A stretch of 64,000 nucleotides of DNA from Nyssa sinensis (GCA_008638375.1 CM018035.1:36512824-36576823), one strand, 5' to 3'; shown: positions 47,472 through 59,849, counted from the first letter of the stretch. The notes: generated from the sequence alone by a model not told the origin. A program made the numbers and translations.

Positions 47472-48021
47472 TGATATACCATAAAAGAGCAGGCCAATCA
47501 GCATTTGACACATCAGCACAAAAGGTCGGAAGTGACCGAACTTATACCTTCAAAGCATATATATCCGGACAAGGGTCTCAGAACTTGTCACAGGGTCCAG
47601 ATCAACACTCCAGACCTCGTCACCGCCTTAGCGATGCCGAGCAGGGAATAAAGAAACAGTCTTCGACAAGGAGACAGTCTTCAAACAAGGAAACAGTCTT
47701 CAACAAGGGAACTACCATCTATGGTTATCTCTATGCAATACTCCACAATGTAACTGCAATCTCCGATGATCAAATCCCTATATTCATGGCATCAAATCCT
47801 AATCAACTTAGGAAGGCCATGGTCTATAAATTAAACCCTAAAGGTACGCTTTATTTTTATGCTCATTCTTTGGCTTTCAATACAGTCTTTCAATTCTTTT
47901 ACTTATTTAAGCATCGGAGCGGCTACCGCCGGAGCCAATCCGGTGGTCCTCTGATCATCTTTCTGAGTGTTCTACAGGTCACGGAGTCCATACTTATTAC
48001 GAGCTGAAAAGTGCAGCATCA
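47472..48021 (+). mobile_element. 5' LTR of Tat-2, about 0.55 kb
   Basis: The left end is approximate, at TGATATACCATAAAAG after a TA run; the right end is GCAGCATCA before the PBS. TATA box TATAAAT at 47825-47831. AAGCATCGGAGCGGCTAC, a Tat-type R/U5 phrase, starts near 47909. The 192-codon frame at 47429-48007 is LTR sequence and not a gene. Confidence 0.7.
47825..47831 (+). promoter_or_regulatory. Putative TATA box of Tat-2 LTR
   Basis: GGTCTATAAATTAAACCC context, placed before the R/U5-like region. Confidence 0.55.
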
Positions 48022-48041
48022 GTTTGGCGCCCTCTGTGGGA
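48022..48041 (+). promoter_or_regulatory. Primer-binding site of Tat-2
   Basis: TTTGGCGCCCTCTGTGGG right after the LTR. The TGGCGCC...CTGTGGG form is the usual PBS of Tat-type plant elements, complementary to a tRNA 3' end that primes minus-strand synthesis. Confidence 0.75.
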
Positions 48042-48099
48042 AACGACTAATCTCCAAGTGCTCTATTCATAAACTCAACTCTTTCCTCACCGGAAAACC

Positions 48100-49305
48100 A
48101 TGGCACCAAATCTCCGACCGCGACAGAATACTCAGAGTTCGCAAAACGCTCAACGTCAGCCGCCTGCTCCTCGCACAAAGGGGCCAGGGGCCAATCCTAT
48201 GCGACAAGAGATCGAAGCAATAAAACGACACAATGAACTGGTGCAGGAACAGTTGCTTGCCATCACTAGAACACTGGCAACACTCACGCAGAACCAAGCG
48301 ACGGGTTCTCCTAGCCCGCCGGTCAACTTCGATGCGGGAACGCAACCTCCTCTTGCCACAGAGAATGAAGAACTTCATGCGCAGGCTCCAACTAACCAGC
48401 CTGGGCACCCCTCAGGCGTTGCTCGCGCTGGCCGAGATCCGTAGCCATCAACAGTCCCTGGCTGGGGAACATCCGCCTTCGTTCCCGACGTCCATTACCG
48501 GAGCACTACTCGAGCCCCAACTCCAAGGGCCTCGGGAGCACACCCGGCACCGCAGGAGCCCCATCATGCAGCACCAATCCCTCCGGTTCGGAATCCTCCT
48601 CCGTCCGAAGGGCGTAATCAACCCTACTACCCTGAAGCCGAGGCTGTCAGGCAGGGTTCACAAGATGTCAGACTCAGAGACCCGCGGAGGGTAGAGGAAA
48701 TTGCCGAGTCGATGGACCGGACAATTACCTTGAGAGAACCTCAGAACCCTCTAGAGTAAGACGAACTGGCCAGGCTGCTCGGAAGACTAGCCACCCCATT
48801 CACTCACGCCATCATGTCAGAAGAAAGGCCCAGAAAGTTCATGGTGCCCAAGTTCACCCTGTACGATGGATCTGGAGATCTAGGAGATCATCTCTCTCAT
48901 TACCAGCATACGATGGCCCTTCACGGAGCCTCTGATGCCTTCATGTGCCGAACGTTCATCACCAGCTTGAAGGGAACTGCTCTGAAATGGTTCCACAACC
49001 TCCCTCCGAACTCAGTTACCAGCTTCTATGAGCTCGGTAGATAGTTCTTGGACAGGTTTATGACCAATAAGAGGCTCAGAAGGGGGCCAGAATTCCTGCT
49101 GAATGTCAAACAGACCAGGGAGGAATCCCTCAGAGCCTACATTGTGCGCTTCAACACCGAACTCACAGAGATCACTGACTGCAGCCCGAAATTCCTTGTA
49201 GTAGCCCTAACTGCTGGACTTGCCCAAGGTGGATTCAGAGACTCCTTGACAAAAAGCCCTCCAGCCGATATGGCGGCATTAATGGATCGGGCTAGAAAAT
49301 ACATC
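48100..49305 (+). pseudogene. Tat-2 gag, N-terminal and capsid part
   Basis: Starts MAPNLRPRQNTQ 80 bp after the LTR. Residues 1-115 are proline/glutamine-rich with a short coiled-coil-like helix (IKRHNELVQEQLLAITRTL). The capsid region from about residue 239 reads FMVPKFTLYDGSGDLGDHL, MCRTFITSLKGTALKWF and YIVRFNTELTEI, the Retrotrans_gag pattern. In-frame stops at 48442, 48757 (TAA) and 49042; the last stands where glutamine is expected (LGR*FLDRF). It is interrupted after RARKYI by the solo LTR, and the frame continues at 58422 with NLEEANCT. Inactive. Confidence 0.85.
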
Positions 49306-52300
49306 TGTAATATCCCGACCCGGGATACCGGGTCATATGGCACGCATTACGAGGCCAAGAAAAATGAGTATAACAAAGAAAATACAAGCAAAGAAATAAT
49401 TAATTCTTTACAAAAAAATGATTAATTATTTATAAGAAATAATTATTTTATACAAATTACATGAAGGCATATATATGTATAATTATGTATGCATGTATGT
49501 ACATAGATACATTATATATATATATTTATATATAATTAATTGTTTCATATATATATTTATATAGATATACATGTGCAAGTGTGAACAGTGTACAAGGTGT
49601 GTGTGTGTGTCGGCTATAAAGTGTGTGTGTGTGTCTTCATGTGTAAGTGTGTGTATTATATTATATGTATATATATATATATATACAAAATATCTTGCAA
49701 CAATTTAATGCAAAGCTGAAAGGAGAAAAGTAAAATTGATGAGATGGGAGGGCTAGTGTAGGGCTACGAACCAGAAAGAGAGAGAGAGAGAGAACAGTAG
49801 AGATAGAGAGGTCGGTTCTCTCTTTAAAAGCAAGGCATGCAAAGCATGCTTTGCTGCATACGAAAGAGATCAAAGAGGGAGAAACTAAGAAACCAAAGGA
49901 AAGGAACTGAGGAGATAGAAGAAGAGATTCAGAGCAAGAAAGAAAGAGAAAACAGTAGTGAAAGGTGAACCCACCGAAAACTTTTAAAATTCTCTCTAGA
50001 ATATTTTGCATGTGTTAAGAGATTTAGGTTATGTTATGATGCTTAATATATGTCTAGACGTGTATCAAGCATGAAAATTGGTTATGAAAACGACTAAAAC
50101 CATGAAACCCAGAAGCATCTGCCATTGAAGACCATGCTATAGCAGGTCTGAAACAATGGAAGCCAAACTCTTTTTGGTGCATATGGACTTCAAGAAGAAG
50201 TCACGAGGGTCATGAAAACCTATACCCGCGATCATAAAACCCAAGAAAAGCCCTCCAAATATCGAGTTGCAGGTTACGGGTTTAAGACCCAATCCTTTAA
50301 ACTCTGTGTTAAAGTGATATTTAAGAATGAGATATGAATCCCCATGAAGAGGGGATCATAACAAACGAAACCCCATGAATTTTGGTTCAGAAATGAGCAT
50401 GAACGACCGACTTACAGTTTGGAATATCAAACCTTAAACCATACGATTTGAACTTCGTTTAATCTCTAAATGAATGCCAAATCAGTTGTTAGCACCTTGG
50501 GAGTGTTTATGACTAAAAACAGTGGAGTTTCCTTGGTTGAGACTCCACGAAAATGAGAAGAATGGAGGTTCAGAAATTAGGGTTACAGTGTGTCACATCC
50601 CGAACCCCACCCTACGCGGGTGTCGAGGACGTGACTGCCAGTCGGTCGCGACGCGACCAACCAAAGGCAAATTTTGAACTTTCCGACGAATTGCACTCCA
50701 ACTGTAGGGTCAGATGCAGCGGAATTTAAAACTTTTTCTTTGTGTCACGGGAATGCAACTCACTTATACCTCATAAGTATATGTATCACAGAGCGAGACT
50801 AAATCCAGTCAGTCAACAATTCTAATCTCAGAGCATATCTAAAATCAAGCATATAACAACATAGCAGATCTAATATCTCTAGAGTACCATTTAGTTCCAT
50901 GAGCCATGTTCCAATATCTAGTGCATGTCAAACAAGTCAGTCGTATCATATCACTTACCTGGATATACGGATTCGATTCACAAATATGTAAGTCTCTACA
51001 AATCAGTGCCATCTGATCCTTATTTGCAATGCCACTTGGCCTATTCACGTCATGTCATAGTACCTTCTAATCCAATGGAGGTAATTCCTGAAAAATGTCA
51101 GAATAATGGGGTGAGCTTAAATAAGCCCAGTGAGTAACACAGATTCCCTATCATGGGTTTCAAAACCAGTTTTGTGCTTCCAAGGCACGTGGATAATTTA
51201 ATCATTTCAAAATAACAATTTTCTAAATCCATTTCATAAGCAGTCTAGTACAATGGAACAAGATTGCGCAAACAGTACAAACGAATCGAAACATAACATA
51301 ACCAATCGGACCAAAACAATAACCATTGCCAATATATCGATCAAGACACAGACACTTCATTAACGGAACGAATCACAGCTGAGACTGAGTGGGAACAATA
51401 AGTCAATCAAGACAGAGGCATATCATCGACGGCTAAAATATAGCGGATCTGAACAAGACATCAATCAAGACGAAAGCATACCTTCAATAGCTAGAACATA
51501 ACGGAACTGAACAAAAACAATATACTAATCAAGACACAAGCACATCATGAACGGAACGAAACATAACGGAGCTGAGTAGAAACGATATAACAATCAAGTC
51601 GGAGACATATCACTAGCGGAACGAATCATGACCGAACTGAACAACGTTTTAATCAAGACAAGGGCATGTCATCACGGGTAGAACATAACGGAACTGAACA
51701 ATACATCAATCCAAACAGACCTATTATCGACCGGCGGTACACAACGGAATCGAACGTATCAATCAGGGACATAGACATAGCATTAACAGATAACACATAA
51801 CCGAACTGAACGGAATTCCTAATTCAAAGGACACAATCACATCGTGTGAAATGTAGTGCAAAGGGCCTACATTAAGTACGTACATTTAAACAATATAATA
51901 TTTAGACAGTATACTATACAAGTAGTACGGTACGACAAAATATCGTTCTTTGCCTATATCACATGGTTTATTTAATCGTTTCGGAAATAATGGTTCAATA
52001 TATCCATTTTATCTCAACAGTTCAAAACAGGCAAAACAGTACGGGATGCTAGCACAGGGATCAGGAATATAGTCATTTATTTAAAAAGACTAAAACCAAG
52101 TCATAAGTGATATAGTACGAAAAGGCATGCATTTAAATAATTGCACTTAAATAATTGCATTCAAAACAGATCAATAAATCAAGGGACAGAATCAAAACAG
52201 TGTCAGAAGTTACTCACAAACTTTTAGGTTTATCTCCTTGCGCAAATAATCTGACAACCTCCAAACATTGTTTTAGGCACATCCTTGTACATCCTGAATA

Positions 52301-52499
52301 ATCATCATTAATCATAGATAGATCAGAATTCATCCATTCAGGTCTTATTCGTCGTCTTAGGTGTCTATCGGATTACCTAAGATAGCCTAGTAGCCTATCG
52401 CCCTTCCATTGGGTCTCACCCGAGGCTATTTCATTCTTTAATTAGGCTTAGCAATTATTAGGATTATATCCTAAGTCATTTAGACTTCAATTGTTATCA

Positions 52500-52930
52500 G
52501 TCAGGCACTCATTCAACCTTAGGGGCAAAATGGTAATTTTACCATTCTTGTCCCGGACCCTGTCGTGGTCTTCGAAATAGTCTTTATATCTTAAGTACAA
52601 AGTTCTACGTCCTTTGGACTCCAATCGGTATTAGTTAGGTTCTCATTTTAACCATAGGGGCAAAATGGTAATTTTGCCATTCTTATCCCGGACCCTGTTA
52701 TGGTCCTCAGAATATCCCATATATCGTATATATGAAGTTTTAAGTCTTTTAGACTTTAATCGGTATCAGTTGGGTACTTATTTAGTCTTAGGGGCAAAAT
52801 GGTAATTTTGTCATTTTTGCCCGGGACCCTATCATGGTCCTCAGAACGTCCCATATATCTCATGTATAAATTTGTAAGTCCCTTGGACTTCATTTGGTAT
52901 CTGCTTTAGATCGTCGGGACACATCGGTCA
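52500..52930 (-). repeat. 134-bp tandem array in LTR A3
   Basis: GGGGCAAAATGGTAATTTT recurs near 52522, 52657 and 52791, spacing 134-135 bp. Confidence 0.75.
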
Positions 52931-55247
52931 TTTCTCGTTTTACGCGTTGACTGTCTCGAAGTCTTATTTAGCCTTTCAGTGTTCATAATTATGCCTATGA
53001 TAATTTATCATATCAGTTTGACCTTTATTCGACCTCTACTTTGCACTTACAGTGCTCAGGGGTATTTTGGTCATTTTACGTTTTATGTAATTCTGACCCT
53101 GATTCGTCATCTAATCAAGTATACAGTCTCACCAGTGTTCGGGTTCCTATCGGTATCAGTTTCGTCCCAATCGGACTTTGTTTAGGTCTCGTACGGTATC
53201 AGGGGTAATTTGGTAATTTCATGCGTCGTATTTTTCGGCATGTCAGTTCATAAAATGGACCTCACCATTGGGTCCAGAGTGTCCAACATAGTGAAATTGG
53301 ACTATCTGTTATGTTTAATCGGCCTTGGATATCATTAAGGGCAATTCGGTCATTTATACCTACGTGTCTGTATTTTTCGGGACCTCGGTTCATTAAACGG
53401 ACCTCACCGTTGAGTTCAGAATGCCCCAGATAGTCAAATTAGGCTATCTGATATTTTTATTTGGGTCTGGGTACCATTAGGGGCAGTTCGGTCATTTATC
53501 ACTTACGGGTCTGTATTTTTCGGGACTGTATTTCTAAAATCGGACTGTACCATTGAGTCCAGAATATTTGAAATAGTGAAAATACACTATTTATTTACTT
53601 AATTTGGACTCCGTTTGACATATTTAATGTCTAGGGGTAAAATTATAATTTTACCTATTTAATAAAATAATTAAATAATTATTTTATTATTTAATTAATT
53701 TATTCAGGGCTTAAATGTATAAATTTTCAAAAGTCTGGGCCACTGTGTAATTCTTTGAAACTGTCAGGGGTAAATCCGTAATTTCAGGAACTTATAGGGG
53801 TCAAAACATAATTTTATAAATTAGGGGTTCAAACCCTTTGGTTTTTGGGTTCAAAAATTGAACCAGTCCAAAACCCCCAAAAACCGACCGGTTCAGTTAG
53901 GCCAGAGAACCGGAATTACATGTCCCCTCTATCCCCAAATTGGTCCTTATCCGTATACAGGTTTAGCCCCAAATCAAATTTCAATTTTTAAAACCCGTAA
54001 CCAAACAGGCTAATTCTAGATTTTAAATTTAAAACATCAAACATCAAAACGGTGTAGTATCAACACAGTGTCCGTTCCTCAACTCGGCATGACTCGGTCA
54101 ACTCGACCGAGTCGACTCCGTCTTCCCCATCGAATGCCCCACTGTTGCCCTAATTCTCGCAGATTTGTTCTTCAAATTCGTGGAGTTTCAGGTACATTTT
54201 TTCAACTGATTTGATCCCAATCGATTACCAGAAATGAATCCAACAATTTGGCATTCTTTTTAAGCTTCGAATCAAGCCAAAGTGCTTGATCTAGGTGGGG
54301 AATAACCGGACCTGCAACTCGGTTGCAAATCCTTATTTCTCAACCAAATGTTGTGAGATTTGTTTTAAAATGATCCTTGAGTCATGTGGTTTCAAGTCCC
54401 AATCACGAAAATCAGTTTAACACACTCTAACCAAAGATGGCATTTGAAGACCGAACCTGCAACCGACGTGTTAGAGGGGTTGCATGGGGTTTTAGGGTCG
54501 CGGGTTGGTGGTTTTGGGATCCTCTTGAGGTCTAGAACAGGTCTTGACCAACCGAATTCAGTTTAGCTTAGGTCGAATCAGACCCAGTTTTGGAGGTGGT
54601 CATCTATGGCGGTTTGATCACGGTTTGGGTTTCTAGGCCTATCCGAACTTCCTAACTGATTTAGAATCATTCTAAGGCCTCATAAGAACTCAAATATGTA
54701 GTTTATATTGACTGAAAATAGCAACAGAATTTCTTAACAGAAAATTACAAATTTCGGATTTTTACCTTCAAAAATCAGACCTTCTTAGGTTCGGTTGTGG
54801 TTTCATGCATGCTGTTCCAGTGCAGTCGTGCCCCTCAGTCCAGCCACATTGTGCACAACTCTCCTCCTTTGTGTATCACATGAAGACACACAATGGTCAA
54901 CACACCTCATGGCCTCACATGGACTCTCTCTCTCAACCCATTCTCTTCTACCCGAGCACCCACACACATAGAGAATTGTTCTCCAATTCTGAGACACACA
55001 AGCACTCCTATGTATAAGATACATATGTACACATATGCATTTTTGTACACATGTTGATTTGATGTGCATGCTTCTCCATTGGTGGAGAGAATGGCCCAAT
55101 CAGATTATATATATATATATATATATATATATCATATATTATATATCATATATGGTTGCATGAAATCCCATTGGCCCAATTTGAGGTGGAGCCTTGGGCA
55201 ATTCAAAGATATATAAATTTTGGTTATATATATGTGCACAAAGTAAT

Positions 55248-55316
55248 GGCAGCCTAACTGGTAAAATTTTTTGGATGGAATTCATTCTCACCATAGGTCA
55301 AGGGTTCAATTTCCCT
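55248..55316 (+). other. Antisense tRNA-like module in LTR A3
   Basis: AGCCTAACTGGTAAA (A-box-like, from 55251) and GGTTCAATTTCC (55303-55314) with AAGGG/CCCTT stem bases; orthologous to the modules in A1 and A2. Confidence 0.55.
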
Positions 55317-57938
55317 TGACCACCAATTTGGCCATTTTTCCACATTTTGGGTTAAGGCCTTGTTTGGCTGCACGTTAATTTAGTTTCTGATGTTTGCCTC
55401 ATAACTTTCATTCCGTAACTCCTTTTTCGATGCGGTTTGTTCCGAGAGTTTCATATTTCAGTTATCTACACTGTCAGAGGTTCCGTGTCATTTATTAGTC
55501 ATTCGGAATTTCCGTAGTTAATTAATTCGAATTCCGTCAGTGTTAAATTGACACTATTTCACCTAATTAATTGGTAATTAGGTTCGGGTATTATACCCTA
55601 TCCCCGAACATGTTTTAATTGTTCTATTGGTCTAGTGTGACCACCGGGAGATTAAGGTTAATTTCCTTAATTATTCCCTAAGTCGGTACTAATTAATAAT
55701 TAATTATTTAATTATTAATTATACAAGGTCGGGGTGTTACACAGTGGGTCGAGATGGGGAAGACGACGCTGAGTAGACTCGTCGTCTCTTTCGAGTTGAA
55801 CGGGTTGACTCGGACGCATGGCAGCCTCTGGGCTTGCCACCGAATAAATGAAACGACAGCGTTTCAATAAGGTTTTAAAATCTTTTAAACGGTAGGGCTG
55901 ACGTCATCATGACGTCAGCAACATGCACAAAACCGGATAGACCGGTTGGTTTACAACCAGACCGGACCGGTTCACTTATTCTTAGACCGAACCCTTTGGT
56001 TTTCTGGTTTTAATTTAAATCAAATAAACCAACACTTTTCCTATTTATTGATTGACCCCAACTGTTTTGGGAAATTCCACTGTGGCCCAACTGATGAAGA
56101 ATTTATGCAATTAAGCCCCTGAAAAATAATTAAATAATAAATTTAATTATTTAATAAATAAGTGAAATTACTATTTTACCCTTGGGTCATAAATAGAGCA
56201 AATGAAGTCCAAATTAAACATATGAATAGTGTATCCTTACTATTTTAGATATTCTGAGACTAATGGTTGGGCCCGTTTTACGAGACAGGGCCCAAAAAAT
56301 TAAGACACGTAAAGGGGTAAATGACCAAAATACCCCTGCCCAAAAATTAACAAGTTATTAGTATATTCTTACTATCTCGGACCTTCTGAGTCCAATGGTG
56401 AGGTCCACAACTCGAGATGAGGTCCCGAACATAAAAACACGTAAGTGGGTAAAAGGACCAAATTACCCCTAGTACCCTGAAAGCCAAAATGAAACCAGAG
56501 AAGGTCTAAATTAACTTTCTTTGACATCCCGGACTCAAAAATGGAGTCCAAATTACGAAACGAAGTACAGAAAAATATGACACGCAAAACGATAAATGAC
56601 CATTTTGCCCTTTTACATATAAAAGCCCGAATTAAATTCTAAGAAAGCCTAAACCAACTTTCTTCGACGCTCTGGACTCAATAATAGAGTCTATTCGACC
56701 AAAAGAAGTGTCTAAAATAAAAAGACATAAAATTTGATGAATAGCATCTGTTAGATGACTATGGACGGAAATATTGCCGAAGTATTAAACTAAGGCAAGT
56801 ACGAAGGGAATGAAATACGAAAAGACACGACACGTAAACATGTCAAATAAATAACTTTAATTCAAAGTTAATGGAGCTACCAGAAGAGTATAAATTGAAA
56901 TAAATTCAATTTCTAACACATTAAATTGTGTCATAGGTTAAGAATACGAATTAAGTTAAGTGCATATGAAATAATGAAATCGTTTTAGGATCTAATACGA
57001 TTTAAGCATAAGTTAAGGAATATCGAAATGATATTACAATGAATGTGAAGTTGATGAGATGTTTATGAATTGTTCTTAGGAACTACAAGGAAAGTGGGAA
57101 AGCGCATTTTAGCACTAACCCTAAAGGACCAAGGTGAGTAACCCTGTGTTTGAATTGGAGATTTAACTCCATGGATTTGAAAAGGTTTTAAGTTCAAAGA
57201 TATGAAGTATTTGAAGTTTCAAATTCAGTATTTACATGATTCAGTTTTAAATTGTTTCCATCTTTATAAACTCTATTATGACATGCTTAGTGAATGGTTT
57301 CTATCACAGTTTTCTTAGAACATATTTCGGCATGTCTAAAGTTTTAAATGCCCAATTATGTAAAATATTCTGAATTTGATTATCGCCAGTATTTGAAGTT
57401 CTATTGTAGAAGTTATGCATTCATGTTTTAAATATTCATGAAAGCATCTATTGAAGAAGCCATGTAATAAATGTTTTACAAGATAAATGGTGTTTTAAGC
57501 ACCCCCTATGATGGTTGAAATCCTTCGGGATTCAACAATAAATGCCCGATAGTAGGATCTAATCCCCCAGGCAAATGAGATCGACAGTATTGGCAGTAAA
57601 ATGGGAGTCTAGTTCGAAATAGATTCCACCTAATTAAAGTGATAAGATGACAAATGATTTGAAAATGGAAGCAGGTTTTACCCTTATTTTCAATATGCAT
57701 ATGTTTTGAGTTTTATATACTCTATTTAAGAAATACATGATATGTTATATGTTTTGAAGTTCATATGTATAAGTTTAGCTTGAATACTGTAAATGTTTCA
57801 GAGCTACATGTTTTTAAGGAATGCATATATTCTGTATTCAAAGTAGACGAACAATTGGCGGTGATTATTTTACAAACTCTTATGTACTAAAAACCACTGC
57901 TAATTGAAAACCCCATGACGAATACTGGAATTGCTCAC

Positions 57939-57984
57939 AAGCTTAGATTAGCTTACCCGGACTTTGTTCGGATCCCCCTTTCAG
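57939..57984 (+). promoter_or_regulatory. Hairpin plus TTTCAG module
   Basis: AAGCTTAGATTAGCTT, then GATCCCCCTTTCAG. The stem is AAGCTNN/NNAGCTT, compensated relative to the GAGCT form. Confidence 0.5.
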
Positions 57985-58416
57985 GTGATTCACAGCAGAC
58001 AGGGTCTCGAGGACGATGGTGATGAGTCTAGCTGTTTTTGGGAAGATATGTTTAAGTAGTTTCTTTGAGAAACCTATGAACTCTAGTAGTACATTTTGTA
58101 TTAGTAGATGATGTAAAAATATGTATTAAGCCCTCAGGGCAATTGAACATGTTTTGTATCAATGTTATAAGTCTTTAAGTTTTAGTTATACTCTGAATGT
58201 GTAACCATGTATGCTATGAAAAGAGCGGCATTATCGGACGGATGTGCGTAAATTTAAATAAGAAAAGAAAAGAAAAAAATTTCACGCTTCCGCAATACGC
58301 ATGTTGCACGTCTATTCGATACCGCTACCTATGTGAGCCTTTGCCCAAGGGTCCCCGAGCCTGAGGGTGGCGGTCGCGATGCGAGATCCGCACAGGGTGG
58401 GTTTCGGGTCGTGACA

Positions 58417-58985
58417 ACATTAACCTGGAAGAAGCCAACTGCACGTCCCAGAAGGGCAGAGATCAGACCCAGAGGGACAATCCAAAGCGGGAAGACCACA
58501 AGAAGGAGGATCACAGAAGAGACTCCAACAAAAAGAGGGCCAGGAGCCCAGAGAAAAGAACAGCACCCAGAGCTGTGTACAACTCCGGACCAAGGGAGTT
58601 CACCAACTTCACTTCTCTGAACACCACACCGAACCAGGTACTCTTGCAGATCCGAGATCGGGAGAACCTGAGGTGGCCGGAACTAATCAAAGGAGATCCC
58701 AGCCTGCGGGACCAAAGTAAGTATTGTAATTTCCATAAAGATCATGAACATACAACTAACACATGCAGGACCCTCCGATATGAGATAGAGCAGCTCATAA
58801 AGAAGGGGCATCTTCGGGAGTTCGTCAAGCAGGATGGAAGGCAGAACCCCCAAGAAGACAAGCCTCAGCAGCGGCCCGACTAGAGGCCCGAACAGAGGCA
58901 GGAGCAGAGGGAGGGACGAAACGAGCCCCAGAGGCAGAACAATCACGTCATCTACGTCCTCCATGCTGACTCCCCTGTCACAGGA
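58417..58985 (+). pseudogene. Tat-2 gag C-terminal part with zinc-knuckle-like motif
   Basis: Continues gag after the solo LTR: a basic stretch (DHKKEDHRRDSNKKRARS), FTPL-like FTNFTSLNTTPNQVL, then CNFHKDHEHTTNTC, a CX2HX5HX4C-like knuckle of the Tat type, and EIEQLIKKGHLREFV. A TAG at 58881-58883 stands within RPD*RPEQRQEQ, plainly a former glutamine. It runs directly into the protease. Confidence 0.82.
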
Positions 58986-59849
58986 ATGTCCAACAGGGCA
59001 AGAAAGAGATATGCTCGGGAGGCCAGAGCCGCCCCGAACGTATTACAGATCTCCAACATTGAAAAGAGGCTCAAGCCAGCACCGAAGATCCAATTCACCG
59101 AGCAAGATCTAGCAGGGGTACACTGCCCTCACAGTGATGCTCTTGTTATCACCCTCAGAATCGCCAACTTCGAGACCAGGAGAGTCCTGGTCGATACTGG
59201 CAGCTCCGTCAACATACTGTTCTATGAACCGCTCAAACAGATGGGGATAGACCATGACAACGTCAAGCCCACCACTGTCGTGATGGCAGCTTTTGATGGC
59301 AATCTCAGCACCCCGTTGGGGAGAGTCGACCTTCCTACCACTGTAGGAGAGGGTGAAGGGCAGAAGACCACCATCTCGGAGTACATGGTGTTAAACATGA
59401 GATCTCCCTACAATGTCATAATCAGGAGACCCTGGTTGCATCAGATAGGGGCAGTCACTTCGACCCTCCATCAGTGTCTGAAGTACGTCCACAACCAGAG
59501 CGTTCACTCTATCAGAGGGTGTCAACCAACCTCCCGGGAGTGCCATGCTATTGCCCTTAAGGAGAAGGCCCCTAAATAGCAATTACAGTACACCCGGGAC
59601 TGTGCAGATTCGGTTCTCACTCACTCTCCCGAGGTGGAGGATCGCCCATCCAACATTGGAGAACCCTTGAACCCAAAGGGACGTGACAGCCGAGCCAAAC
59701 CTGTTGGCGAGCCCATTAAGGTACTGGTCAGTTCAGAAGCTGAGGATTGTTATTTGTACATCGGCCCAGACCTCACACACTCTGAGCAGGAAAAGATAGT
59801 CAGGTTCTTAAAAGATAACCTCTCTATCTTTGCCTAGGAGACCAAAGAT
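58986..59849 (+). pseudogene. Tat-2 aspartic protease and linker to RT
   Basis: ALVITLRIANFETRRVLVD leads into VDTGSSVNILFYEPL, the DTG active site, then NVIIRRPWLHQIGAV. The last is the ILGRPWL-like C-terminal block with an arginine in place of the usual glycine. Stops at 59577 (after LKEKAPK) and 59835 (FA*ETKDMEGID, where tryptophan is expected). Same frame as gag and RT, as expected for a Gag-Pol polyprotein. Confidence 0.85.

Larger units (their letters stand above)
50591..55741 (-). mobile_element. Solo LTR A3, 5.15 kb, duplication CAGTG
   Basis: On + it runs TGTCACATCCCGAACCCC to TCGGGGTGTTACA, the reverse of A1 and A2, with CAGTG at 50586-50590 and 55742-55746. It holds the hairpin (51088-51127), a degenerate form of the 55-bp array (about 51240-51800), the 134-bp array (about 52500-52930), 142-bp modules (53260-53600) and the tRNA-like module (55248-55316). 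It is shorter than A1/A2 mainly through the minisatellite zone. No gene. Confidence 0.92.
49306..58416 (+). mobile_element. Solo LTR, 3.96 kb net, in Tat-2 gag; itself interrupted
   Basis: Starts TGTAATATCCCGACCCGG and ends GGTTTCGGGTCGTGACA-like sequence (GTTTCGGGTCGTGACA). Flanks are ACATC (49301-49305) and ACATT (58417-58421), one transition apart. Gag is in frame across it. It contains TA/GT microsatellites, a GA run (49780-49793), a donor-like AAAG/GTGAAC, the nested A3 LTR, GGACTCAAAAATGGAGTCC-type units (56256, 56388, 56530, 56674), AAG/GTGAGTA (57133/57134) and a hairpin with CCCCCTTTCAG (57939-57984). No gene. Confidence 0.9.

Noticed and set aside
47429..48007. 192-codon + ORF before Tat-2 gag
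   Set aside because: It spans the Tat-2 LTR, including its TATA box and R/U5 phrase, and ends just before the PBS.
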